64,000 nt of DNA from Sanderia malayensis (lineage: Eukaryota > Cnidaria > Scyphozoa > Semaeostomeae > Pelagiidae), in NCBI GenBank assembly GCA_013076295.1, contig RQOL01000466.1, positions 372,001-436,000 of the forward strand. The letters are read 5' to 3'. A program made the position numbers and the translations under genes. The notes beneath the pieces were generated by a model. The model did no database searches. It saw only the letters and a program-made list of their open reading frames with translations, and was not told the DNA's origin. Within the stretch, counting starts at the first letter, position 1, and the number at the start of each line of letters is the position of its first letter. Shown here piece after piece: positions 54,100 through 63,622 of this stretch.

Positions 54100-54236
54100 C
54101 AGTAGAATCCCGATATAACGAGCCCAGGATATAACGAACTCAACCAACCATATGTCAGGTCCCTTCATCTTCTCCCTAATTTTCATTTTATTATTTTCCG
54201 TGTTCATATTTGCCCCTCTCTCGGGGGATTCTACTA
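54100..54236. mobile_element. pogo/Tigger-like MITE
   Basis: Starts CAGTAGAATCCCGATATAAC after TA and ends GGGGGATTCTACTA. The interior has ATATAACGA repeats. Absent from copy 2 of the duplication. Confidence 0.65.
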
Positions 54237-54627
54237 ATATTTTTATATTAAAATTGTTGTTTAAATTGAGGAAAGGGCACTTTGGCTCGATAGCTCTTCT
54301 GAGTTTTTTTCAAATGCCCTAAACTTGCCCAATTATATTTTTATATCCCTGATAATATATTGTAATTAAAAAGTTTAAATTTGAATAAATGAAATTAAAT
54401 GAAATAATTCATTATTGTCACAGATATGACCTTGTGTGGCGGGGCAGACGATATCCGACTGGGCACCTTTGAATATGCGAATATGCCCTCATACAGGGTA
54501 GGGTGGCTTGTCATGGTCATTTGTATCAAGAAACGCAAAGACACAAAACAAACAAGCCAAAATTCAGAAGACTCTAGAACAGACTTTTTTGCTTCCGAGT
54601 CCCGAATTGTAAAAAGGACATGCCGTA

Positions 54628-54790
54628 TTGCCTCGATTATTAAGGGCGTTTATTAATCTCGTCACTTTTTCGGGGGCGGGAAGCCATTATTCGAGAGGGC
54701 GTTTATTAGATAGTACAAGATCACAGCCTGTGTCATTGGGTCCAGAAAAAGAGAAAATGGTTTAGTTGTGCCTTGCCTCTATCGAGCAAC
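54628..54790. mobile_element. CCGTATTTCCTCG-type MITE, partial
   Basis: Begins with a CCGTATTGCCTCGATTATTA end followed by GGGCGTTTATTAATCTCG and AGTACAAGATCACAGCCT. The latter block is shared with about 31936-32060. The right end is not found. Confidence 0.5.
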
Positions 54791-55394
54791 AACGTAGAAA
54801 ATTCATTTTGTGCCTATCGGTTCTTTTCGCACAAAGAATGGTCCTACCAGAGAGAGTAAAAAGTCTATTTTTCTACTCTCCTTTTTCTATCATCTGCAGT
54901 TACTCGCTTTAAGAAAGTCTACGTTGCCCTAGTCTCGTCACGAAAGTATTCGGACATTTTCGAATTTCGTTGCGAATGAAATAGCTAGTGAGAGAAATTT
55001 GTTTACAAATTTCAAAATCCATTCTCAAGAACCTTTTTGCGAATTTTCTTCAAACGTTCAAACTTTTAATGAATCCTCTTCAATCTTTTAAACTTTTTAT
55101 TTGTCAAAAAATCCAATTTCAATATCTTTAAATATTGCAACAAAATTTGTGCTTGTGTTTTTTGCAAGATTTTTCCACAATTGGCCCGAAAGTGATGTGG
55201 ACTCCAAAGTTCACCATTTAAGTAGATTTTTCCCACTTGTAGCATACAATACAAATTAAAGCATCAATATATTGTGAAAGCAATTTCTGCTGCAAAATTT
55301 GTTGTTATCTGGCTCCTTAAATATGGCATGATCGCATGATCCATTGTAATGATAAGCTATATGACAATACTTTTTTTGCATAGATTCCACAAGC

Positions 55395-56063
55395 ATGCCA
55401 AGTTTAAGTGCTAAAACAAAGGTTCTCTTGAAAGCTCGCCTGATGAGACTGAAACTTTGGTCTGAAGAAAAAGCAACAGCAGGTGTAGCTGAGTATGAAA
55501 AGTTCCTGTGTTTGAAAGCTGTTTTGAAAGATTTCAAAGCGACAAAGTTATCTCCATCATTACCCATTGATGAAGTGTGGCATCTTCACATTTTGGATAC
55601 TGAAAGATATTCTCAAGACTGTATTGAATTTTGTGGGGAAATGATACACCATGATGTTGATGGGGACATTGACATTTTCAAAAGAGCTATCAGAAGAAAT
55701 GCTACAAAAATTGCATACCAAATGCAAAATGGTTCTGAGCCAAGTGGAGAAATGTGGCATTTTGAAGAAATAAATGATAGGGATGCGGCAGATCTTTCCC
55801 ATGTGGCTGAATGCAATGAGCCAACAGGAACATATATTGTTTTTTGTAAAGTGCATAATGGTGAAATAATAAGCTTGAATCTCACGCCTCAAATGACCAT
55901 CCAGGATGTTAAAGCAATGATAGGACGTAAAAAGGATATTGATCAAGACCAACTGCGCTTGATATTTGTCAATAAACAACTTGAGGATGATCGTACTGTT
56001 TCTGACTACAACATCAAAAACGAAAGCACAATCCATGTTGTTTTGAGACTCAAAGGATGCTAA
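55395..56063 (+). CDS. GRDP-like domain fused to a C-terminal ubiquitin-like domain (copy 1)
   Basis: Intact 222-residue protein. The N-terminal part (about 1-125) has [20 protein letters not shown] and then [11 protein letters not shown], the signature of the glycine-rich-domain-containing-protein (GRDP/DUF1399) family, whose biochemistry is poorly known. Residues 147-222 align without gaps to the 76 residues of ubiquitin, about 41 identical by my count: [49 protein letters not shown]. Lys 6, 27, 33 and 48 and the Ile44-His68-Val70 patch are kept; Lys 11, 29 and 63 are replaced. The chain ends Gly-Cys rather than Gly-Gly and has no tail to cleave, so it is likely an integral ubiquitin-like domain and not a conjugated modifier. 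Lies downstream of HSP70 in both duplicated units. Cytosolic by absence of signals. Confidence 0.88.
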   Translation: MPSLSAKTKVLLKARLMRLKLWSEEKATAGVAEYEKFLCLKAVLKDFKATKLSPSLPIDEVWHLHILDTERYSQDCIEFCGEMIHHDVDGDIDIFKRAIRRNATKIAYQMQNGSEPSGEMWHFEEINDRDAADLSHVAECNEPTGTYIVFCKVHNGEIISLNLTPQMTIQDVKAMIGRKKDIDQDQLRLIFVNKQLEDDRTVSDYNIKNESTIHVVLRLKGC

Positions 56064-56756
56064 CTTCAATGATGATTGACTGTTTCAAATCCTACTTAAC
56101 TGATAGAACGCAAAAAGTTTCCATAAAATGTTAGTTAATACATGAAATTTATTAACTTTAGTTAATTAGGCACGGATTTTTCATATTGCGTGACTGTTTT
56201 TTAATGCTAATCAACAACCAAAATTAACAGGGCCACACCAAGGGTGCGTTGATTACTTGACACAGGCAAGGTATTTTAATCTGGCACCAATCGTAAAATA
56301 TCACGCATAGCGATGCTGCCTGTATCTAATCTCAGCTTGATGAAAGTGACAAGCACAATAAACCAATCAGAGCTCCCAACACAGCAGGCTAACCAGCGAC
56401 AAGCCAATCAAATTAAGCGAATCACCACGCAAAATACTCCCTTTATAAGACAATGCAAAGCCCTCAAAGGGCAACAATTTACAAACAAAGCAACATATAC
56501 ATAGTTGCCAAGCAAATCAAGGAAACAAAAATTTACCCGCCCACCTCCCTATCCACCGATAGAGGCATATCCAAGGTTCTACGAGCTACCTTTCACGAAC
56601 CACCTGATTAATTGAAAGTCGCAATGCATCTGAGACGCCAAACTTTGCAGGAACTGGCAAAAGTGCAAACACTTCATATCACAAAAACTCGGAATAGCAC
56701 ATCAATAAACAATTAACGGACAGCGTCCGTAAATTCGCACCCTATGTTAAACAAAA
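56064..56756. other. 3' flank of the GRDP-ubiquitin gene, no gene seen
   Basis: AT-rich sequence with no open frame of note (a 63-codon frame at 56313 is unsupported). It leads into the 27-bp minisatellite. Confidence 0.45.
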
Positions 56757-56896
56757 CGGACAGCGTCCGTAAATTCCGAGTCAGGGACAGCGTCCCTAAA
56801 TTCCGAGTCAGGGACAGCGTCCCTAAATTCCAAGTCAGGGACAGCGTCCCTAAATTCCGAGTCAGGGACAGCGTCCCTCAGGGACAGCGTCCCTGC
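56757..56896. repeat. 27-bp minisatellite with palindromic core
   Basis: About five units of GGGACAGCGTCCCTAAATTC plus CGAGTCA. Each unit contains the perfect hairpin GGGAC-AGC-GTCCC (first units GGAC-AGC-GTCC). The open frame through it (RDSVPKFRV repeats) is a by-product of the 27-bp period. It precedes the truncated LINE. Confidence 0.88.
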
Positions 56897-57151
56897 CCCT
56901 CCGCTCGCACTTCGTTCCTTGCAAATGCGTTTCCTACACCGCCCACAATATCGTAATTAACTGTTTTAATTTATGTATAACATCATTGATATATTTACGT
57001 ATTATTACCTAACAATTATGTTGTAAATTATAATGATGATGAAGATGGCTATGTTGTAAATTATGATTATGATGACTATTATGATGATGATTATGATGAC
57101 TCAAAGCATATCGCAATGGTTTGTTCTTGCGATTCTCTGCGGTAGGAGTGA

Positions 57152-58120
57152 ATAATTAATGGTCAATTATCTAACTCAAACAAAATAAGTAGTGGAGTAC
57201 CACAAGGCAGTGTTCTCGGACCTCTTCTATTTCTTCTTTATATAAATGATATGCCTGTAGTCTCTAAGTTGCTGAAATTTCATCTATTTGCTGATGACAC
57301 TAGTATCTTTTTCTCAGATCAAAATTTAAGAAATTTGGAAAACACAGTTAATCAAGAATTAATTAAAGTATCGGACTGGCTTACGGTAAATAAATTAACT
57401 TTAAATGTTGAAAAATCAAACTTCCTATTAATCTCATCTCCCCAGCAAAATTTATCTCCTCAAGTAAATCTATCAATAAATGGTAAATCAATTGTTCAAA
57501 AAGACTCTATTAAATATCTTGGAGTAATACTTGATAAAAACTTAAATTGGAAAAATCATATTAATCATGTTAACATGAAGATATCAAAAGGAATTGGAAT
57601 ACTGGCAAAAATTAGGCATTTCGTTGCAGCCCATATTCTACGTAATCTTTATTTTGCATTCATTGCTCCCCATCCCCATGTCAATTATGGAATTATCAAC
57701 TGGGGCTGTGCAACTGCAACAGTTACCAAACCCGTTCAAAGAAATTTAAACAAAGCTTTAAGAATAATTAATTTCGAACAGTATACAGCCAGCGCTAAAC
57801 CACTTTTTACCAAATTAGGCATTTTAAATTTTGAAGAAAGTTTCAATCTTGAATGTTCGAAACTAATATATGACATTAACAATGGTAATCAAAGTCCAAT
57901 TTTTGACAATTTTTTTGAAACAACATCCTCTCGTCATGGCTATCAAACACGCCAATCTGCAAATAAACAACTTTCTTTCCCTATAATACGAACGAACTAC
58001 AAAAAGCGATTCTTTACATATCATGGTATAAAAATTTGGAATAATATACCCCTTCAAACAAGAGAACAAAAAAAGCAAAAACCTATTTTGCAAATATTTC
58101 AAAAAATCGTTATTACATAA
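57152..58120 (+). pseudogene. 5'-truncated CR1-like LINE, long open ORF2 part
   Basis: Open to the natural stop at 58118: SSGVPQGSVLGPLLFLLYIN, KFHLFADDTSIFFSD (FADD catalytic pair), VNKLTLNVEKSNFLL, KYLGVILDKNLNWKNHI, then the C-terminal NLNKALRIINFEQYTASAKP, KLGILNFEESFNLECSKLIY and YHGIKIWNNIPLQTRE. The 5' part, including the endonuclease and palm N-terminus, is missing, as usual after incomplete reverse transcription. No disabling change within the kept part, so relatively young. The A/T-rich 3' UTR runs to about 58560. Confidence 0.88.
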
Positions 58121-58560
58121 AAATGATAAAACTTCTTGAAATGAAAAACAAGCGTTTCACCCATGCCTCCTTTTTCCCACTTCATCCCCCCCCCCTTATT
58201 TTCCTTTTTTGTATTATATTATATTATTATATTAACTTTTCATTTAAATTTCCCTTCTTTCTAGAAAATTCTTTTTCTTTCAAATTCTGTAATAAAATAT
58301 ATAACTAGAAAATTATAACCGCACTTTATATTGTAGCTTTGCTGTTTGCTCTACATTGTATCATGTATGCGTAATGCACTAACTCACTCAAGTATATGCT
58401 CTAAATAGGGCGCTGAGCTCGAAAACCGTTTCGGTTCTTTCAGCGTCCTAAGCAACTTTCTTGCTTAACCTTTATGTAAATTAACAAGTAGCTTATATAT
58501 CATAAAAAGTATCAGTATTTAAATTGTAAGTTGTTGCTGAATTATATGAATTTGAATTTG

Positions 58561-58609
58561 ATTCATAGTTATAATCTCACACAAAATATGTGAGATTATA
58601 ACTATGAAT
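58561..58609. repeat. Perfect 21-bp hairpin at the LINE tail
   Basis: Arms 58561-58581 (ATTCATAGTTATAATCTCAC, A) and 58589-58609 are exact complements around a 7-base loop. It directly follows the TGAATTTGAATTTG tail of the LINE. Confidence 0.7.
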
Positions 58610-58639
58610 CAAAATATATGAGATTTTTTTAACAATTCA

Positions 58640-58980
58640 CTTTTGACTCGCGAAGCGCATGCGCAAGCGAGTAGATGTTGGTGAGTGGGGAAAAATGTTG
58701 TGTTCTGTGTCTGTGATTCTGTTTACTTTGCCCATATAAGGTATGTGCCTCAGATTCAAACGTTCACTTTTGATTTGAAGTGAGGCTACCAAGTATGATA
58801 TCACTTTGCAAGTTTTTCATTGGATAAAATGTAAACTTGTTGAAACAACAAACAACATGACGTACGATACTAGATGCTGGGCACGCTGTGGCAGGGCGGC
58901 ACCACGAGCACGACCACGCACGGAGACGGGGAGCATTTTTGACTCGTTGTTGGAAGCATCAGGTGAAAAGAAGAAAGTTT
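58640..58980. repeat. Dispersed repeat, inverted copy of 39358-41556 without the hAT element
   Basis: Reverse-complement match to the flanks of the 2-kb hAT element: TTTTGATTTGAAGTGAGGCT and the AAAATGTTGTGTTCTG region match 41387-41556, and GGAAGCATCAGGTGAAAAG matches 39370-39400. Around 58826 the sequence (AAGTTTTTCATTGGAT) is the unoccupied insertion site. About 95 bp at 58846-58940 is specific to this copy. Confidence 0.7.
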
Positions 58981-60310
58981 TCTAGCTGTATGCTTATGCA
59001 GCTAATACAAGAATTATAGTATTTCATTTTTGTTTTGGAAAATGAAAGTTTTTTAACCTTGATGAAACAAGATCGAAAACTGAAGTAAAAATTTTTGCTT
59101 GAGTGGTCTGGTCTGAAAACAAATGTTTTTTGAATTTGCTGCGTTCAATCCTGAAAATTAAATCCAGGGTATCCAGTTTTGCTCAAGCTCAACTTTTAGG
59201 CTCGCAAGTTTGACTTTAATTTGATATTACTTTCTTCACTTTCTGGATAATACAGTGAAATAAAGCCATCTGTCGCGAGTCACCTCAAGGTTCCTTTGAT
59301 CAATTTCATGATAACGACATCTGCAGAATTATGAAAAGTAATCAAATAAAATTTTATGCTACCAGCTGCCAGAGCAACAAAACAAAGTAAAGTATACAAT
59401 AGCCATTACAAAGTAAAATTGCCAATAAACAAGGATTAAAGCTTAAGACATACCAAAAATAAAAAGTTTTTGCAAGGTGTGATCAGTTATTGATGAATTT
59501 GCCAGGATCCTCCGAATGAAATAAGCGCCCCCTCTATAATCCTTAAATTTTCACTGTTTGGTTCAAATAATAACGTAGAGGCTGGAAAAACACTTTCATC
59601 AGGTCGTGAGCGTTTGGAAAATGCAACGCAGTCAAGATAACCAGTTGAATTTGATCGTTTTTGATTTTGTTTGACTTTAAAATTTTAGGACTGTGAAATA
59701 AGCGCCCCCTCTTTTAAGCGCTCCCTCTAATAAGCGCCCACCCAACTATGCACCAGGCAACAAGGCACCTACACCCCCAAAGACAATGTTATGCTCAGCA
59801 CATAAAATATACTTACTGTACTTGACATTTGTTACATCCATGAAGAAAAAACGTGTTTCCGAAATTTCTAATATTTCTTAAATATTTCCTGGTAGTTCCA
59901 AAAGTTTCTTAAATTTTTGGGAGTCTAGAACTAGGTTTCTTATAAACCGGCTTCTTACAAAGAAACGTGTATCATTGAGATTAGCAGTCCATCAAGAATA
60001 ACTTCTACTCAGATCTTTCCTTGCTAATTATTCTGTTATTTCCTTTCGAGAGCCAGATGCAAGCAAATGCCCCCAGCTTATCACGTGCCCCGTTTCATCA
60101 AATTAATACTGAATTTCAAGTTGCAGTGTAGAATTACAGTACAGTTCATTTTGCTTTCATCAATGCACTACACCCATTTTTTTTTATAAGAAACTATGCA
60201 AAATTTTCGTACCAGGTTTTCTTAGTTTATTAGGGTTTTGTACCTAGGTACAAAAAGTTTCTTAGCAAGTTTCTTAACATTGTTGAGATTTGTTACAAAT
60301 CTGTGGGAAT
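58981..60310. other. MITE remnants before HSP70 copy 2
   Basis: Contains AAGCGCCCCCTC-rich MITE sequence (about 59515-59750), a CACGT-type remnant (about 59850-59970), and at about 60170-60290 a CACCCATTTTTTTTTTATAAG end that directly precedes the truncated HSP70. No gene. Confidence 0.5.
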
Positions 60311-61805
60311 GAAGTCGTGTGAACGTGCTAAACGGACACTGTCATCCGCTAAACAGGCAAACATCGAAGTTGACTCATTATACGAAGGCATTGACTTTTA
60401 TTCAATTCTGACAAGGGCGCGTTTTGAAGAGCTCAACGCAGAGTTGTTCCGCAGCACTTTGCGACCAGTAGAAAAGGCACTACCGTAAATCCTCGAATTG
60501 GCCCCCCCCTCGAATAAGCCCCCACCCTAGAACAACAAATTGTTAATAAGCCCCCCCCTCGAATAAGCCCCCACCCCAAACATGCTGATGTTTGCGTACA
60601 GCGAGTTCGAGAAAATTTTGTTTTTCTGACCGTTTTTTCACCAATATCTGAGCATTCTTCTGTTTATCTGTGTATGCAAAATACTTTGCTGGAACAACTA
60701 AACCAATTCCCCGTTTATTTTCCCAGTAAAAACGTCAATTTTTGTGCCATATTTCAAAGAGTTTTATAAGCCCCCCCTCGAATAAGCCCCCCCCTCGAAT
60801 AAGCCCCCCTCTGAAAATGTCAAAAATAAATAAGCCCCCAGGGGGCTAATTCGAGGATTTACGGTAATGGATGCCAAGCTTGAAAAGTCGCAGATTGATG
60901 AAATAGTTCTCGTAGGCGGATCGGCACGCGTACCGAAGATTCAGAAATTACTCAGCGAGTTCTTTGGCGACAGGGAACTGTGCAAATCGATCAATCCCGA
61001 CGAAGCGATGGCGTACGGAGCTGCCGTTCAAGCGGCAATTCTGAGCGGAGAGAAAAGCGACGAGATCAAAGATCTACTTGTCATCGACGTCGCACCGTTG
61101 TCACTCGGCATCGAAACGGCAGGCGGAGTTATGATGACGCTTATCAAACGAAGCACGACAATCCCGAAACGAGAAACGAAAACATTCATGACTTATGCCG
61201 ATAATCAGCCAGCTGTGAAGATACAGGTGTATGAGGGGGAGCGAGCGATGACGAAAGACAACCATCTCCTTGGCACATTCGATTTGATGAATATTCCACC
61301 AGCACCACGTGGTGTGCCACAGATTGACGTCACATTTGATGTCGATGCGAATGGCATACTCACGGTGACTGCGGAGGATAAGAGCACTGGTCACAAAAAT
61401 GAGATCAAGATTACAAACGACAAAGGACGATTGTCATCGGCACAAGTTGAAAAGATGGTCAGAGATGCCGAGAAATACAAAGACGAAGACGAGAAGCAAA
61501 GACAAAGGATACAAGCAAAAAATGAATTGGAAAATTATGTGTTCGGGTTGAAAGGCACACTTGACGACAAAAGTGTAGCAAGTAAACTTTCAGATTCAGA
61601 CAAGCAGATGGTTACAGCGAGGTGCAAGGAGGCTCTCGATTGGCTCGATTCTAACCAATCAGCAGAGAAGGAAGAATTCGAGTTTCAGAGAAAGGAACTG
61701 GAACGAGCGCTTCAACCAATTATGATGAAGCTTCACCACAGCGGAGGAGGTCAAGACGGAGGAGCACAATCGAAAAGAGGACCAACCGTGGAAGAAGTTG
61801 ATTAA
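60311..61805 (+). pseudogene. HSP70: HSP70 copy 2, 5'-truncated and interrupted by a MITE
   Basis: Homology to copy 1 starts abruptly at [18 protein letters not shown] (60311), equivalent to 51778 of copy 1, so the N-terminal 260 or so residues and the promoter are absent. Coding sequence runs to 60482, is broken by the 382-bp MITE, and resumes at 60867 with [14 protein letters not shown] through to PTVEEVD and the stop at 61803-61805. The remaining frame is otherwise open and keeps the AGGVM glycine lost in copy 1. It cannot make a working chaperone. Confidence 0.92.
60483..60864. mobile_element. CCGTAAATCC-type MITE in HSP70 copy 2 (filled site, TA target)
   Basis: A 382-bp element. The ends CCGTAAATCCTCGAAT are perfect inverted copies. 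Copy 1 reads GGCACTAATGGATG without interruption; copy 2 reads GGCACTA, element, TAATGGATG. This shows directly a TA target duplication and the exact element boundaries. The interior has tandem CTCGAATAAGCCCCC units. Confidence 0.95.
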
Positions 61806-61966
61806 AAGAGACAAAACTTAATTTTTATTACATGAAATAAGACGATTCACTGTGATTATTAATAGTAATTTATGTAGGGTAAATAACTTTTACTAGTTAT
61901 AGGTACTAATACAACATACAGCACCTTCTGAAGTACAGTCTTTGATCGGTACAGAACTTCAAAATT

Positions 61967-62209
61967 GCTTTGAAAATCGGAAACATAGCGAAACATCACC
62001 GGATAGAGAACGTCACCGGTGATGATTGGTTGTTTTGCACTTTACCAATCACTCACCTCTTTTCTGATTGGCCAATTTCGATCCTCTTCTGGGTATAATT
62101 GTTCGTTAGGTTTTCATTTTCGTTCTCTTTCTGACGTACTACTCTGATGAGTGTCAGACGAAAAGCTTTAGTAGTTACTATGTTTCGCTATGTTTCCGAT
62201 TTTCAAAGC
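61967..62209. mobile_element. Inverted-repeat element with CCAAT boxes
   Basis: Perfect 30-bp arms (GCTTTGAAAATCGGAAACAT, then AGCGAAACAT) at 61967-61996 and 62180-62209. Between them are four CCAAT/ATTGG motifs (about 62024-62075) and GGGTATAATTG, a promoter-like arrangement of the kind seen at histone genes. Absent from the equivalent place in copy 1. Origin unknown. Confidence 0.6.
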
Positions 62210-62305
62210 AAGTTTGACCTTCGGAAGTAGAAGTATTTGGTAGGTGATGCACATCATCGTTGTGTTTTCGATTGAAATTAATACTTAAATTTTAAAATAT
62301 TATAA

Positions 62306-62746
62306 GATGGACTTTATAAGGCCGCGTTTAGGTCGTGTCGAATTTAATTCATTAGATTCGACCTAAATGCAACATAAGTGCGACATTCACTTTATACGTG
62401 TTTTGTTTGCCGCATTTAATTCAACTCCTCATGTCATCGTGACGTAATAAAAAAGGATTGCACATACGCAGAGTGCTTGACTGGGCAAATTTGACATATT
62501 TCATCATTATATCACATAAAGTGATACAAAATTTCATTTGAGTTCGACCAAAATGCGGCCGTATAAAGCCACGTCGCATTTGTGTCGAACTTGTGCATTA
62601 AGTTCGGCAAATCCTGATGCACTTAATTCAAAGTGCAGCACTTAATTAAAATGCCACTTTATACGGCTGAATTTACGTCGAACTTAATTCAAATCTTGTT
62701 TGAATTAAATTCGACACGACCTAAACGCGGCCTTATAAAGTCCACC
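62306..62746. mobile_element. PIF/Harbinger-like MITE, TAA target proven by empty site
   Basis: A 441-bp element. Ends GATGGACTTTATAAGGCCGC and, reverse-complemented, GGTGGACTTTATAAGGCCGC, continuing inverted for about 45 bp. Copy 1 reads ATTATAAGGTATTTC; copy 2 reads ATTATAA, element, TAAGGTATTTC. The 3-bp TAA duplication fits PIF/Harbinger. Internal segments (TTCGAC.TAAATGC) are also arranged as inverted repeats. Confidence 0.9.
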
Positions 62747-62749
62747 TAA

Positions 62750-63622
62750 GGTATTTCTTGCTGAACTTAAATGTTTTTTGTGACGAAAATCAAAATAATA
62801 TGTACTGCACGGAAAAATGCGGATTTGGAAAGACTTTTTTTGATGCAGCCTTGTCTAATTATATTTTTGTTGCTGAGCGACCCTGGCAAACCTAACAAAA
62901 TATATTAATTCTGGATAGTATACATATTTTCAAACTTATCTAGCTTTTTTAAAATTGTTGCACCTTGAGTATTGGAGTTTCCAAACCTTTTCTGATTTTT
63001 TTGGGTAGTGGTTTTATTGACCCTTGGGAGTGGGGGCTTGATAGTTGAAGGTGACGTACCCGTTGCAAGGTTTAGGGTCCTGAGTCTGCAATTTATTACC
63101 ACTCATTCCCATCCCGGCCTAGTGTGTCATAGTGGGTTGCCACAGTCCTAAAAATTTACCAAAAATTGCTAAATGACAAAATATCGACCGACCCCTTTGG
63201 CTGTTTAAAAAATTGACGTTGGCCGCGATCCACTTCCACAAAACTTTTAGCCCCTGTAACTCTTTCACCCATCTGGCAGCCCTGCAGTAAAGCCCTGCCC
63301 TGCAGTTCTCAGATCAGAAGCCAACAAAAGAGCGCCGAATTTTAATTCTATTAAAACCATTGCAGATCTTGAAATATAAGGTAAATTTTACATCATTGTT
63401 ATTGCAAATAAATATGAATGTCAAAATGATTTCATTTGAAAACAAGTATGTATACCCCACCCAACCCAACCCAAGTGACAATCGCAAGATTTTGTTTGAT
63501 GGCGCGAAAATTTAGGCCAACTCAGCTCAGGGTTGCTTGTTGTTATCTGGCTCCCTAAATATGGCATGATCCATTATAATAACAAGCTATATAACAATCT
63601 TTTTTGCATAGACTCAACAATC
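62750..63622. other. Flank and 5' leader of GRDP-ubiquitin copy 2
   Basis: Aligns with 53085-55394 of copy 1, without the MITEs found there. A donor AATATAAG|GTAAAT (63380/63381) and acceptor TTTTTTGCATAG (63611) match the leader intron of copy 1. No coding exon seen. Confidence 0.5.

Larger units (their letters stand above)
53852..55383 (+). other. Putative 5' leader intron of the GRDP-ubiquitin gene (copy 1)
   Basis: Donor ATATCAG|GTAAGT at 53851/53852 and acceptor TTTTTTTGCATAG before 55384, 11 bases upstream of the ATG. Both sites are conserved in copy 2 (63380/63381 and 63611/63612), where the intron is only 231 bp. About 1.3 kb extra is present here (about 53995-55295), including the MITEs at 54100 and 54628. 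Confidence 0.55.

Noticed and set aside
62148..62175. Hammerhead-ribozyme-like core (CTGATGA followed by GAAA)
   Set aside because: The intervening GTGTCAGAC gives only a two-base-pair stem II, and no convincing stem III and cleavage site could be placed.
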